This document shows, piece after piece, positions 1-7,744 of a stretch of 24,184 nucleotides of DNA (the first letter of the stretch is position 1; each line of letters starts with the position of its first letter). The stretch covers positions 1-24,184 of the forward strand of contig JAHQVR010000019.1 of assembly GCA_019634245.1 (NCBI GenBank). The letters are read 5' to 3'. The notes below the pieces were generated by a model, which searched no databases, was not told where the DNA came from, and worked only from the letters and a program-made list of their open reading frames with translations. The stretch is from Gammaproteobacteria bacterium. GTDB lineage: Bacteria > Pseudomonadota > Gammaproteobacteria > Granulosicoccales > Granulosicoccaceae. A program made the translations under genes and the position numbers.

Positions 1-1
1 A

Positions 2-931
2 GGGCCGCCGGTCACTGTGCTTTTCACCCAAAATACCAACCCGGCGGTTGTGGCACCGGATACACGCCGAGTGATTCAGGGCTTGCTGAGGCCCGATTTG
101 TTTACCGTAGTTCACGAGCAATTTTTTACCGATACCGCTAAATACGCCGATATCGTTCTACCTGCAACCATGTTCACCGAGCACGATGATATCTATCAGG
201 CTGGTGGCCATACGCATTTGCAGATAGGTAGGAAATTGGTGGATCCCCCGGGGGAGTGCAAAAGTAATCACTGGGTACTCCAGCAGTTGGCCAGACGACT
301 GGGACTGAAGCATCCCGCCTTTGATTGGGATGAGATAACTCTCATTGATCACACACTGCAAAACTCTGATTTACCTTCGAGTGAAAAACTGATCGCAACC
401 GGTGGAATTGATTGTGCGAAGAACTTCGAAGACTCAAACTTTCTCAATGGGTTTGATACGCCGGATAAACGGTTTCATTTTCACGCTGATTGGGCGCGGG
501 TCGGCCCGAATTCGTTGGGCATGCCCAGGTTGCCAGACCATTGGGACGTAACCGATGATTGTTCGGAAGAATATCCTTTTAGATTGGTTGCAGCTCCGGC
601 AAGGCAATTTTTAAATACAACGTTTACAGAAACACCAAGCTCTCGGCGAATGGAAAAAGAACCCCATGTAAAGATGCACACCCATGATATGGCTGAGCTC
701 AAAATAGCAGAGAACGATTGGGTTAAGTTGGGTAATACACAGGGTGAAATATCCATTCGAGTTAATGGATTTGATCATCTCCAGCCAGGTACAGTGGTGG
801 TGGAAAGTATCTGGCCCAATAGAGATTTTCCGAACGAACTGGGTATTAATACACTCATTAGTTCAGAGCCTGGAAAACCCAATGGTGGAGCTGTATTTCA
901 TGACACAGCCGTATGGGTAAGACCTGCATAG
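2..931 (+). CDS. Molybdopterin-dependent oxidoreductase, C-terminal part (5' partial)
   Basis: This is the C-terminal ~310 residues of a molybdopterin (bis-MGD type) oxidoreductase large subunit. The reading frame is open to the window edge, so the start, any Fe-S cysteine motif and the metal-ligand residue lie upstream. Seen: an N-x-NPA segment near the beginning and a run DTAKYADIVLPATMFTEHDD, typical of this superfamily where the cofactor domain warns of an acid partner. These are followed by a C-terminal molydopterin-dinucleotide-binding domain (about the last 115 residues, starting near YPFRLVAAPARQF and containing an N-DWVKLGNTQGE strand pair). From the family, such enzymes transfer electrons to or from small substrates. 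The substrate cannot be inferred from this part. A GTG at base 17 is an internal codon, not the start. The next gene begins 60 bases after the stop. Confidence 0.9.
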   Translation, partial: GPPVTVLFTQNTNPAVVAPDTRRVIQGLLRPDLFTVVHEQFFTDTAKYADIVLPATMFTEHDDIYQAGGHTHLQIGRKLVDPPGECKSNHWVLQQLARRLGLKHPAFDWDEITLIDHTLQNSDLPSSEKLIATGGIDCAKNFEDSNFLNGFDTPDKRFHFHADWARVGPNSLGMPRLPDHWDVTDDCSEEYPFRLVAAPARQFLNTTFTETPSSRRMEKEPHVKMHTHDMAELKIAENDWVKLGNTQGEISIRVNGFDHLQPGTVVVESIWPNRDFPNELGINTLISSEPGKPNGGAVFHDTAVWVRPA

Positions 932-990
932 GGAACTTTTCTCCTCCGGTCGGGGTCTTTAGGCATCTCCATCTTGATTGAGCGATTCGT

Positions 991-1461
991 ATGACATCTT
1001 TTCTGGTCAGGCAATTGGTTGTCTCATTTGCATTGCTGTTATGGGTGGGCAGTGCTCTGGCTGAAGAGCCGGTGTCCAAGTCGTGGTCGGGCGTTGCCAT
1101 TGGCGGCCATGACCCGTACGCCTATCATGAACTCAACCGCGATCCACAAGCGGCGGCAAAAGTGGGTAGCAAAGTGCACGTGGTGAACTACAAAGGGGCT
1201 AAATGGCGATTTGCCAGTGCAGAAAGCGCAATGAAGTTTGAGGCCGACCCTGAACGATACTCACCAATGTATAACGGCCATTGCGCTAATGCCCTCAGCT
1301 TGGGTGAAGGCTTGATTCGAACCGATGGTACGCACTGGGAAATTTTTGAAGATCACTTGTACTTGTTTTACGCTGGTCGCGGCCGAGATCGATGGTTGGG
1401 CGGTGACTGGCAAGAGTATAAGGCAGACGCAGATAAGGCTTGGGCAGAACTCAGTCGCTAG
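991..1461 (+). CDS. Secreted YHS-domain protein
   Basis: A 156-residue exported protein. Residues 1-24 form a signal peptide: charged start, hydrophobic core LVVSFALLLWVGS, and an ALA-E cleavage site. The mature part matches the YHS family layout. It has GHDPYAYHELN near residue 39, then a VNYKGAKWRFASAESAMKFEADPERYSP core around residues 65-93, a conserved NGHCANALS cysteine segment near 96, and an LYLFYAGRGRDRW end. YHS domains are often linked to metal handling, but for the stand-alone periplasmic form the function is not established. It follows the molybdoenzyme gene by 60 bases on the same strand, which may or may not be meaningful. Its stop overlaps the 3' end of convergent galT by 11 bases, so no separate terminator exists between them. 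Confidence 0.85.
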   Translation: MTSFLVRQLVVSFALLLWVGSALAEEPVSKSWSGVAIGGHDPYAYHELNRDPQAAAKVGSKVHVVNYKGAKWRFASAESAMKFEADPERYSPMYNGHCANALSLGEGLIRTDGTHWEIFEDHLYLFYAGRGRDRWLGGDWQEYKADADKAWAELSR

Positions 1462-2485
1462 GTAAAGCCGATCGCAATTGACTGGCAGCAAATTCTGGTT
1501 GAACTGGGTTCGTAATGTTGCCGGCCGAAGACTCCCAGCCGGCCAGATACTTTAATCGGGTGGGTGTTAATAACGGCGGTTGCATGGCAATGTGAAAACA
1601 AGATGATGTGCTGGTGGGGTCACCATCACAGGGTCCGCTGTGGAACATAGTGAGATTTGGTGTTATGCGATCAAACAAAATGTCATAGCGTTGTAACTGC
1701 TCTTGATACAACAGTGCTAGGTGTTTCAACTCGATGGCGGTAAGATCCAGAAGAGAGTTCACATGCCTTCTAGGTACCACCCAGGTTTCGAAAGGAAAGC
1801 GAGCCGCAAAAGGAACTAAACAGGACCAATAGTCGTTCTGTGTCACCACCAACTCTGATTGCGTGTGCTCGTGCTCAAGCATATCTTGCATTAAATGGCT
1901 ACCGTGATCGGCGAAATAGTGGTGTTGGGCTGAGCGCATACGAAGCGTGGTATCAGGGACGAAGGGCACTGCATAGGCTTGGCCGTGAGGATGGGAGTTG
2001 GACATGCCCACCTCTTTTCCTTTGTTTTCAAATATCACCACATACTGAGCATCTTTGGCCGAGCTGAGTAGTTGGTACTCATCGCGACAGAGTTCAAAGG
2101 CTGCGATCAATGCCTTCTCTGGCAGTGATGCTAGCCGCAAATCGTGACGTTCTGACCAACACAGTACCCGGCAACGACCGTTGGCTTGCGCTGTGGTCAA
2201 AAACTCTGGTTGCTCGCTGGTGTTTGCCGGCGCAAGTGGTGACAACGAAGGGTAATCATTGTCAAACGAATGTGTGCCTGTGTAGTCTGGGTTTTTATTG
2301 CCGTTGGCTCGAGAGACGCTGGGACACAAATAGCAATCAGGATCATGCTCCAGCTCAGTTTCGAGAGTCGCCTGTGCCATTGCGCCCGACCAGGGACGAT
2401 TCCCCGAAGTGGCGGCGATGAGAACCCACTGTTGTAACAAGGGGTGCCAGCGTCTTTGCCAGTTGTTAATGCCGTTTTCCATCAA
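1451..2485 (-). CDS. galT: Galactose-1-phosphate uridylyltransferase
   Basis: A 344-residue GalT, close to the ~348 of the E. coli enzyme. It swaps UMP between UDP-glucose and galactose-1-phosphate in the Leloir pathway (cytoplasm). Seen: the active-site HPH motif in SNSHPHGQ, with His165, nucleophile His167 (uridylyl-His) and Gln169. The structural zinc site is also recognisable: Cys51 and Cys54 (CYLC), His114 (SERHD) and His165. A second HIT-like half follows, with PFETWVVPRRHV near residue 231. The start overlaps the galK stop by 4 bases (ATGA), so translation is probably coupled. It is the last gene of the minus-strand run. galE and galM are not in this window. Confidence 0.96.
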   Translation of the reverse strand: MMENGINNWQRRWHPLLQQWVLIAATSGNRPWSGAMAQATLETELEHDPDCYLCPSVSRANGNKNPDYTGTHSFDNDYPSLSPLAPANTSEQPEFLTTAQANGRCRVLCWSERHDLRLASLPEKALIAAFELCRDEYQLLSSAKDAQYVVIFENKGKEVGMSNSHPHGQAYAVPFVPDTTLRMRSAQHHYFADHGSHLMQDMLEHEHTQSELVVTQNDYWSCLVPFAARFPFETWVVPRRHVNSLLDLTAIELKHLALLYQEQLQRYDILFDRITPNLTMFHSGPCDGDPTSTSSCFHIAMQPPLLTPTRLKYLAGWESSAGNITNPVQPEFAASQLRSALPSD

Positions 2486-3633
2486 GTGACTTCCCGAACG
2501 CCATTAGAGGCCTGAACGATGTAAAAGGTGGCTTCCAAATTTGTGGCTTCTCGATAGCTGGCTGCGACCGTTGTTTTGAACTCCTCGACCCGATTGCGCG
2601 CTACCAGGCTAATGGTGCAGCCGCCAAATCCAGCGCCGGTCATTCTGGAGCCCAGAACATAATTCAAAGACTGCGCGGATTGAACCAACGCATTCAGTTC
2701 GTTGCTGGAAACGTCGAAGTCCTGCTGTAACGATGTGTGTGATTGGTTCATCAATTCGCCGAATCGCTGGACGTCATTGTTCTCCAATGCGGCGACGGCT
2801 TCAGTGACTCGTTGATTTTCAGACGCGATATGTCTCACCCGTTTGAGCGCGATTGGGTCATCATCAAAGGCGGTCACATGGTGTTTGAGAAGTTCCGGAC
2901 TAACCTCACCCAAGCAGGTGACATTGCTACTGTGCTGCAATAACGTCAATGCGGTTTCGCACTCTTTGACCCGTTCATTGTAAGCAGATTCCGACACCGC
3001 GCGCCGTTGATTGGTGTTCGTAACTACCAGGCTCAATTCATCCAGGTTGAGCGGAACGTAACGGTAGTTTAATGAGTGGCAATCCAATTCAATGGCATGC
3101 GCTGCTTTTCCCATAGCGACAGCAAATTGATCGAGTATGCCGCACTGTGTACCAGCAAATTTCCATTCCGCCTGCTGAGCCAAGTGCGCCAGTTCAATCA
3201 GTGTATGGGGTGTTGTTAAAATTTTGCTGAGCGCGAACGCTGTGGCGACGAGAATGGAAGCTGATGAACTTAACCCAGCGCCGTTGGGTATATTGCCACT
3301 GTACAGAAGCTCCAGTCCTGGTATCTCAAAACCTTCTTCTGCCAGCAAAGAGATAACTCCCAAGGGATAATTGCCCCAGTGTGAATCTGGCAGTTTATCC
3401 CGGTGTGTGATGGGCAGGCTGAGCCGCTCAGAGAAGTTGGTGGAAGCCAGATGCAGTTGCCCATCAGTGCTGGGTCGTAGAAGTAGTGTGGTGCCGCTGT
3501 CTATTGCGCAGGGAAATACTTTGCCACCGGTATAGTCTGTATGATCGCCGATCAGATTCACTCTGCCTGGCGCGAAAAATGATCTTACCGGAGAGCTATT
3601 TTCGCCGTAGGTTTTATAAAAATGATTAATCAT
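2482..3633 (-). CDS. galK: Galactokinase
   Basis: A 383-residue GHMP-family kinase that phosphorylates alpha-D-galactose with ATP. Motif 1 is PGRVNLIGDHTDY at residues 22-34, with catalytic Arg24. Motif 2 is PNGAGLSSSAS at 116-126 (phosphate loop). The catalytic Asp168 lies in CGILDQF, and motif 3 is GSRMTGAGFGGC near the C-terminus. One substitution is notable: the galactose-contacting Glu of the usual GEHTDY is Asp30 here, a conservative change. The gene starts only 4 bases after the stop of the upstream aminotransferase gene and overlaps galT by 4 bases, so all three are probably on one mRNA. The architecture is intact and the assignment secure. Confidence 0.96.
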   Translation of the reverse strand: MINHFYKTYGENSSPVRSFFAPGRVNLIGDHTDYTGGKVFPCAIDSGTTLLLRPSTDGQLHLASTNFSERLSLPITHRDKLPDSHWGNYPLGVISLLAEEGFEIPGLELLYSGNIPNGAGLSSSASILVATAFALSKILTTPHTLIELAHLAQQAEWKFAGTQCGILDQFAVAMGKAAHAIELDCHSLNYRYVPLNLDELSLVVTNTNQRRAVSESAYNERVKECETALTLLQHSSNVTCLGEVSPELLKHHVTAFDDDPIALKRVRHIASENQRVTEAVAALENNDVQRFGELMNQSHTSLQQDFDVSSNELNALVQSAQSLNYVLGSRMTGAGFGGCTISLVARNRVEEFKTTVAASYREATNLEATFYIVQASNGVREVT

Positions 3634-3637
3634 CCAG

Positions 3638-4999
3638 TTAGTTGACGGTGCTTAAAACATCATTGAGTGCATTGCTTACTGCATCAAACATGCTATTGAT
3701 CTGACTTTCGTTGATGATGAGAGGAGGGCAGAAGGCCACGCTATCACCAGGCGTTGGACGCACAATCAAACCGTGCTCTTTTGCCGCCAGCGCGACCTTC
3801 GCAGCCATTTTTTCACTGGCAGGGTGTTGCTCACGAGTTTCTTTGTTTTTCACCAGTTCAATTGCGCCGATGAGTCCGACGCTGCGGGCGTGACCCACCA
3901 ACGGGTGATTCTGTAACGCTTGTACGCGATCGGTGAATTGTGATTCGAGCTGTTTTACCTGCTGGACAATATTGCGTTCTTCGTAAATCGTTAGTGTCTC
4001 AAGAGCAACGGCGGCCGCTACAGGATGTCCACCATAGGTATTGCCACTACCGAACATGCCGAGTTCATCGCTGTACCTGGCGATAGTGTCATACACCGAA
4101 TCACTCACCAAGACCGCACCGATGGGCATGTAGGCTGACGAAAGTTGTTTGGCACAGGTCATCAAGTCGGGTGTTATGTTGTAGGTATCGCATCCCCACC
4201 ATTCACCTGTTCGGCCAAAGCCACATATCACTTCATCGGCGATGAACAGAATGTCGTGTTTTTTCAGTACGGCCTGTACTTTTTCGAAATAGCCTTCGGG
4301 GGGAATCAGTACCCCACCAGCACCCATCACCGGTTCAGCGATAAACGCTGCAATTGTGTCAGCACCGGCCTCGAGAATCGTTTGTTCAAGTTCATTTGCA
4401 AGACGGGTACTGAAGGCATCGTCCGATTCATTGATGTTCGCACAGCGGTAAGCGTGAGGCGTTTCAACGTGGATAACCGAGATGGCGGGTAAATCGAATC
4501 CATCATGAGCGTAGGGCAGGCCGGTTAGGCTACCTGCTGCGATCGTTACACCATGGTAGGCACGCTTTCGAGCAATGATCGTCTTTTTCTTCGGCCTGCC
4601 AAGTGCGTTGTTGTGGTACCAAACCATCTTGATTGCAGCATCCACTGCTTCGGATCCTGAGTTGACGAAGAAGGCTTTGCCAATTCCTTGAGGTGAATGT
4701 GCTATGAGCTTCTCAGCTAACTGAATGGCCGGCACGCTGGATCGATGAGCAAATAGATGGGTATAGGGCATCTCTTGCATCTGTTTCGTTGCTGCGTGAG
4801 TGAGCCGCTGTTCACTGAAACCGAGTGAAGTACACCATAGACCTGCCATGCCTTCGATATACCTTTTACCGTGGTCATCGATGACATGAATACCATCACC
4901 ACTCTCAATGATAAACGGACCTTGCTGTTTATGAGCCTCAAGGTTGGTGTAGTGGTGGAAAACATTCTCTTGATCAATCGAGGCAGGGTTGTGTGCCAT
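3638..4999 (-). CDS. Class III PLP aminotransferase (omega-transaminase type)
   Basis: A 453-residue fold-type I PLP enzyme of the class III group, full length for the family. Seen: MAGLWC (residues 51-56), typical of the pyruvate-dependent omega-transaminase branch. FFVNSGSEAVDAA (from 110) is the phosphate cup, YHG at 148-150 stacks on PLP, and IADEVICGFGRTG carries Asp255 against the pyridine nitrogen. Lys284 in CAKQLSS is the Schiff-base lysine, and GHP follows at 324-326. Enzymes of this group use diamines, beta-alanine, taurine or other omega-amino compounds with pyruvate. The substrate cannot be fixed from sequence alone. It sits 15 bases after a phosphatase-like gene and 4 before galK, an unusual partner for the galactose genes. 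Other class III enzymes with related activities cannot be excluded. Confidence 0.93.
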   Translation of the reverse strand: MAHNPASIDQENVFHHYTNLEAHKQQGPFIIESGDGIHVIDDHGKRYIEGMAGLWCTSLGFSEQRLTHAATKQMQEMPYTHLFAHRSSVPAIQLAEKLIAHSPQGIGKAFFVNSGSEAVDAAIKMVWYHNNALGRPKKKTIIARKRAYHGVTIAAGSLTGLPYAHDGFDLPAISVIHVETPHAYRCANINESDDAFSTRLANELEQTILEAGADTIAAFIAEPVMGAGGVLIPPEGYFEKVQAVLKKHDILFIADEVICGFGRTGEWWGCDTYNITPDLMTCAKQLSSAYMPIGAVLVSDSVYDTIARYSDELGMFGSGNTYGGHPVAAAVALETLTIYEERNIVQQVKQLESQFTDRVQALQNHPLVGHARSVGLIGAIELVKNKETREQHPASEKMAAKVALAAKEHGLIVRPTPGDSVAFCPPLIINESQINSMFDAVSNALNDVLSTVN

Positions 5000-5014
5000 G
5001 GGTGTGTCCCTTGT

Positions 5015-5686
5015 CTAAATCAATGTGATGATGGTCGGATCGGATTTCACCGACAAGTGCGCTATGGTGTTGTAGTCAATAAGGTGTGTACTGCCGTCTC
5101 TAATTTCTAACGTGGTGACTGACGAATTGCGAATATTCCAAATGGCTTCCATGGTGCGCAGAAACGGAAATTGCATCAGTTGGCCAACAATAGTAGCGAT
5201 CACTCCACCAGAGGTGAAAATCGCCACATGACTCCCAGGTTCGACCCGTGCTTCAACGGTTTTCAGCGCGGAAAGCCCTCGTGTAGAAAAATCAACGTAA
5301 CTCTCGACACCTGCGGGTAGTGCGTCACCGGCGGCATGCCAGCGCTGCATGGTGGCTACATAATCTGAGAACGTATAGCTGCCAGGTTGGTCGCTTTTGG
5401 CTCCCTGGCCAAAATGTTCATCAATGTGATGATGGTTGTATTCGTTTAGCTCTGGCAGGCAATCATGAGGTATCGACAGTTTTGCCGTACTTGTGGTAAT
5501 TGAAGCGGTGTGTTGCTGTCGTTCTAGGTCGCCACTGTATGAGGCATGGGTTTGATGTGCAGTGTGCTGCCACCACTCGCCCAGCAGCCGCGCCTGTTCC
5601 TGACCCAGTGAGGATAAGCGGTCATAGTTGTCGGTACCGGCAGATGCTTGGCCGTGCCGAATTAAATAGAACGTTGTCATCGACAA
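5015..5686 (-). CDS. Histidine phosphatase (phosphoglycerate-mutase-like) family protein
   Basis: A 223-residue cytoplasmic protein of the histidine phosphatase superfamily. The N-terminal LIRHGQAS motif supplies Arg10, the phospho-accepting His11 and Gly12. SGDLERQQHTA (residues 51-61) is the second Arg motif, and LPELNEYN around 77-84 contains the acidic residue region. The position usually held by the second catalytic His (S/T-H-G-G) reads FTSGGVI, with Ser159 in its place. This is a recognisable sub-branch rather than obvious decay, since the rest of the motif is intact. Catalysis may be altered. Substrate unknown. The gene starts 51 bases after the protease gene stop and ends 15 bases before the aminotransferase start, consistent with cotranscription. 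Confidence 0.88.
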   Translation of the reverse strand: MSMTTFYLIRHGQASAGTDNYDRLSSLGQEQARLLGEWWQHTAHQTHASYSGDLERQQHTASITTSTAKLSIPHDCLPELNEYNHHHIDEHFGQGAKSDQPGSYTFSDYVATMQRWHAAGDALPAGVESYVDFSTRGLSALKTVEARVEPGSHVAIFTSGGVIATIVGQLMQFPFLRTMEAIWNIRNSSVTTLEIRDGSTHLIDYNTIAHLSVKSDPTIITLI

Positions 5687-5737
5687 TCACGAGCCCCAAT
5701 GGATATTTCGCGATTGTACGATGTTTTTGTGTTATCA

Positions 5738-7090
5738 CTACTCTAAGAGGTGACGTTTTTCTAGATCCAGCAAATTCATAGGGGGCAGTTGGCTGACCTC
5801 AGGATCGAGGGATCGGCCCGCAACCATCGTACAGGAACCCTGATCGATATAGCCCAACGCTGCATCCATTAACGGATCACCCGGGACCCCAGGTGATTCA
5901 AAGACATCGTCATTGGCTGGGCAATCAGCTGGAATTCCATCAAAGTAACCCCCAACCTGAGAGTTATTCTGAAATTCCACCTCCAAGGCGTGCATGACTT
6001 TGCCACAGCGAGTGCGGCCGCTGGTGCCATAAGGTTTTCCACAGCTAGTGCCACCCACTGTAATCACTTCCATAAAAGGTCTTAGTCCATTGATCACAAG
6101 CTCTGAAGCCGAGCAGGTGTCGTCGGTAGCCAGTACGACCACCCGGCTAAGGTTTAGGGAGTTTACGTCGTCTATAAATGGATAGCCTTGGTTGTAGGAT
6201 GCATACTTGTCATTATGCGAAAAGTAGGTGAAGTCTGCGCCAGCGGCACCGTCACCGACTATCTTACTCGCCAGCTCATTGGCTACCGAAATTCTACCGC
6301 CACTGTTGTAACGCAGATCCAGCACCAGTTCGTTAATGTTTTCTGATGCTAGAGTTTCAAAAGCTTGATCCAACTCGGCGCTTGAGGTTTCGAGAAAGCT
6401 TAAGAAATGCAAATAGCCGACTCGATTACTGCCCACCGTGGTCACTGAGGTTTCAAGAACCGTTTGCAAGTTAAAATTTGTTTTTGTGACGACAACATCT
6501 CGCCGTTGACCAACGATGTTTTCAATGGTGAAGCGCGGTGATACTACTTCGTCTCCGGTACCCAACGCAGCGTCGATAAATTCCGAGGTTAATCCCGGGC
6601 TATCAATGGCAACCCCGTCTATCGCCACCAATCGCTCGCCTCTCAACACCCCTGCATTGTCTAGTGGGGATCCGGGATTGACCAGTGCGAAACGCAGTTC
6701 GTTGCTTGGAGTGCGGGTTAAGCGCATCCCAAATCCAAAACTCGTACCTTCTTCGAACAGCGCTGTACTCAATGATTCATCAGCGATGTAACTGTAGCGA
6801 TCGTACGGGCTGACCCGCAGATCTTCGATCAACCTTTCGATCGAACTGTAGTCTCCAAGTGATACTTGTGGTACTTGGTTATAGAATAAATAGTAGTCCT
6901 GCATGTTGCTCTGAACCCAACTACGCATCGGCTCAATTTGACACTCTGGACCGTTGTTTATCAGATTTTCCGCTTGATTTGGCGAGTTAGAGTCTCCGCT
7001 GTTACCGCCGGTATCTGTGGAGCAGGCTGCCAGGAGCAATACCACCCCCATACTGCTAGATGCGGTTAGATTTCTCAGTCTGACACTCAT
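5738..7090 (-). CDS. S41-family C-terminal processing protease, lipoprotein
   Basis: A 450-residue exported serine protease. The lipoprotein signal ends at a lipobox LAAC with Cys23, followed by a Ser/Gly/Asn-rich linker to about residue 45. A PDZ domain covers roughly residues 115-205 (FGFGMRL ... NPGSPLDNAGVLRGERLVAIDG). The peptidase core runs from about 220: VLDLRYNSGG (256-265), then DDTCSASE with the likely nucleophile Ser327, then SCGKPYG with Lys352 as the general base (Ser-Lys dyad). Six Cys in the mature part, two of them beside the dyad (326 and 350), suggest disulfides in the periplasm. Start chosen because a membrane-targeting signal begins right at this ATG and AGGA lies 8 bases upstream. 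Substrate unknown. It leads the minus-strand run. Confidence 0.9.
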   Translation of the reverse strand: MSVRLRNLTASSSMGVVLLLAACSTDTGGNSGDSNSPNQAENLINNGPECQIEPMRSWVQSNMQDYYLFYNQVPQVSLGDYSSIERLIEDLRVSPYDRYSYIADESLSTALFEEGTSFGFGMRLTRTPSNELRFALVNPGSPLDNAGVLRGERLVAIDGVAIDSPGLTSEFIDAALGTGDEVVSPRFTIENIVGQRRDVVVTKTNFNLQTVLETSVTTVGSNRVGYLHFLSFLETSSAELDQAFETLASENINELVLDLRYNSGGRISVANELASKIVGDGAAGADFTYFSHNDKYASYNQGYPFIDDVNSLNLSRVVVLATDDTCSASELVINGLRPFMEVITVGGTSCGKPYGTSGRTRCGKVMHALEVEFQNNSQVGGYFDGIPADCPANDDVFESPGVPGDPLMDAALGYIDQGSCTMVAGRSLDPEVSQLPPMNLLDLEKRHLLE

Positions 7091-7294
7091 TGAACTAGTC
7101 CTGTGATATATCCCTAACGGTATCGGCTAACAACTGCCAGTTCTGACCGGCTTGGGTCTTTGCGTTTTAAAATGTGATCGAGCTAACGCCTAAAGCTTGA
7201 GCGGGATTCAAAACCAAGCACTTGCGCAACAGCAAATGAGTGGATTGACCGCTAAGGACTCTATGTTTGATTACAGATGGTTAGGATGATCGGA

Positions 7295-7738
7295 ATGTCT
7301 ACCACCGCACAACACAAACCTGCGCAAATCGGAGCCCCTTCGGGTCTCGGTTTGAAGCGTGTGTTGTTGGTTGATGACCAAGCCCATGTGCTGCGGGTGA
7401 TGAAACTCACACTCGATCGCAACGGGTACGAGGTGGATACCGCGCTCAATGGAGAAACTGCCTTGGCGTTGATGTCCGAGCATCACTACGATGTTCTCGT
7501 CACAGATCTAGACATGCCCCACATGGATGGTCGAGCACTCTGTGAAGAAGTCTATTCTCTGTTGGGCGAGAAAGCCCCGTTGATTTTTGTGGTGACCAGC
7601 TCTGAAAACGATAATGACCTGGGCTGGCTTGAGAGCCACGAAAACCTTGAGTGCCTGGATAAGCCAGTGAGCCTTCGTTGGTTGGTAGCCAGGTTAAGTG
7701 AGTACTTCGGTCACTTCGATACTGCTGTGTCGGTCTAG
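7295..7738 (+). CDS. Single-domain response regulator
   Basis: A stand-alone CheY-like receiver with a short N-terminal tail and no output domain. Numbered from the ATG at 7295 (147 residues): the acidic pair Asp27-Asp28 (LLVDDQ), the phospho-acceptor Asp71 in VTDLDMPHMDG, the switch Thr/Ser in VVTSS (about 101-102), and Lys123 in CLDKPVS are all present, so it should be phosphorylatable. This start is preferred over an in-frame ATG at 7277 because AGGA lies 8 bases upstream of 7295. The next gene starts 6 bases after the stop and encodes a degenerate GGDEF/EAL protein, so that is the obvious partner. No histidine kinase is in the window. Confidence 0.9.
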   Translation: MSTTAQHKPAQIGAPSGLGLKRVLLVDDQAHVLRVMKLTLDRNGYEVDTALNGETALALMSEHHYDVLVTDLDMPHMDGRALCEEVYSLLGEKAPLIFVVTSSENDNDLGWLESHENLECLDKPVSLRWLVARLSEYFGHFDTAVSV

Positions 7739-7744
7739 ATCCGA

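Noticed and set aside
481..756. Antisense and out-of-frame ORFs of 60-140 codons throughout the window
   Set aside because: They lie inside well-supported genes, lack family motifs and ribosome sites, and follow the codon pattern of the real frame.
7105..7133. A TTGTTA-17-TATATC promoter on the minus strand for the protease gene
   Set aside because: The spacing is good, but the predicted start near 7098 falls after the ribosome site AGGA (7099-7102), so the transcript would lack it. Kept only as a weak possibility.
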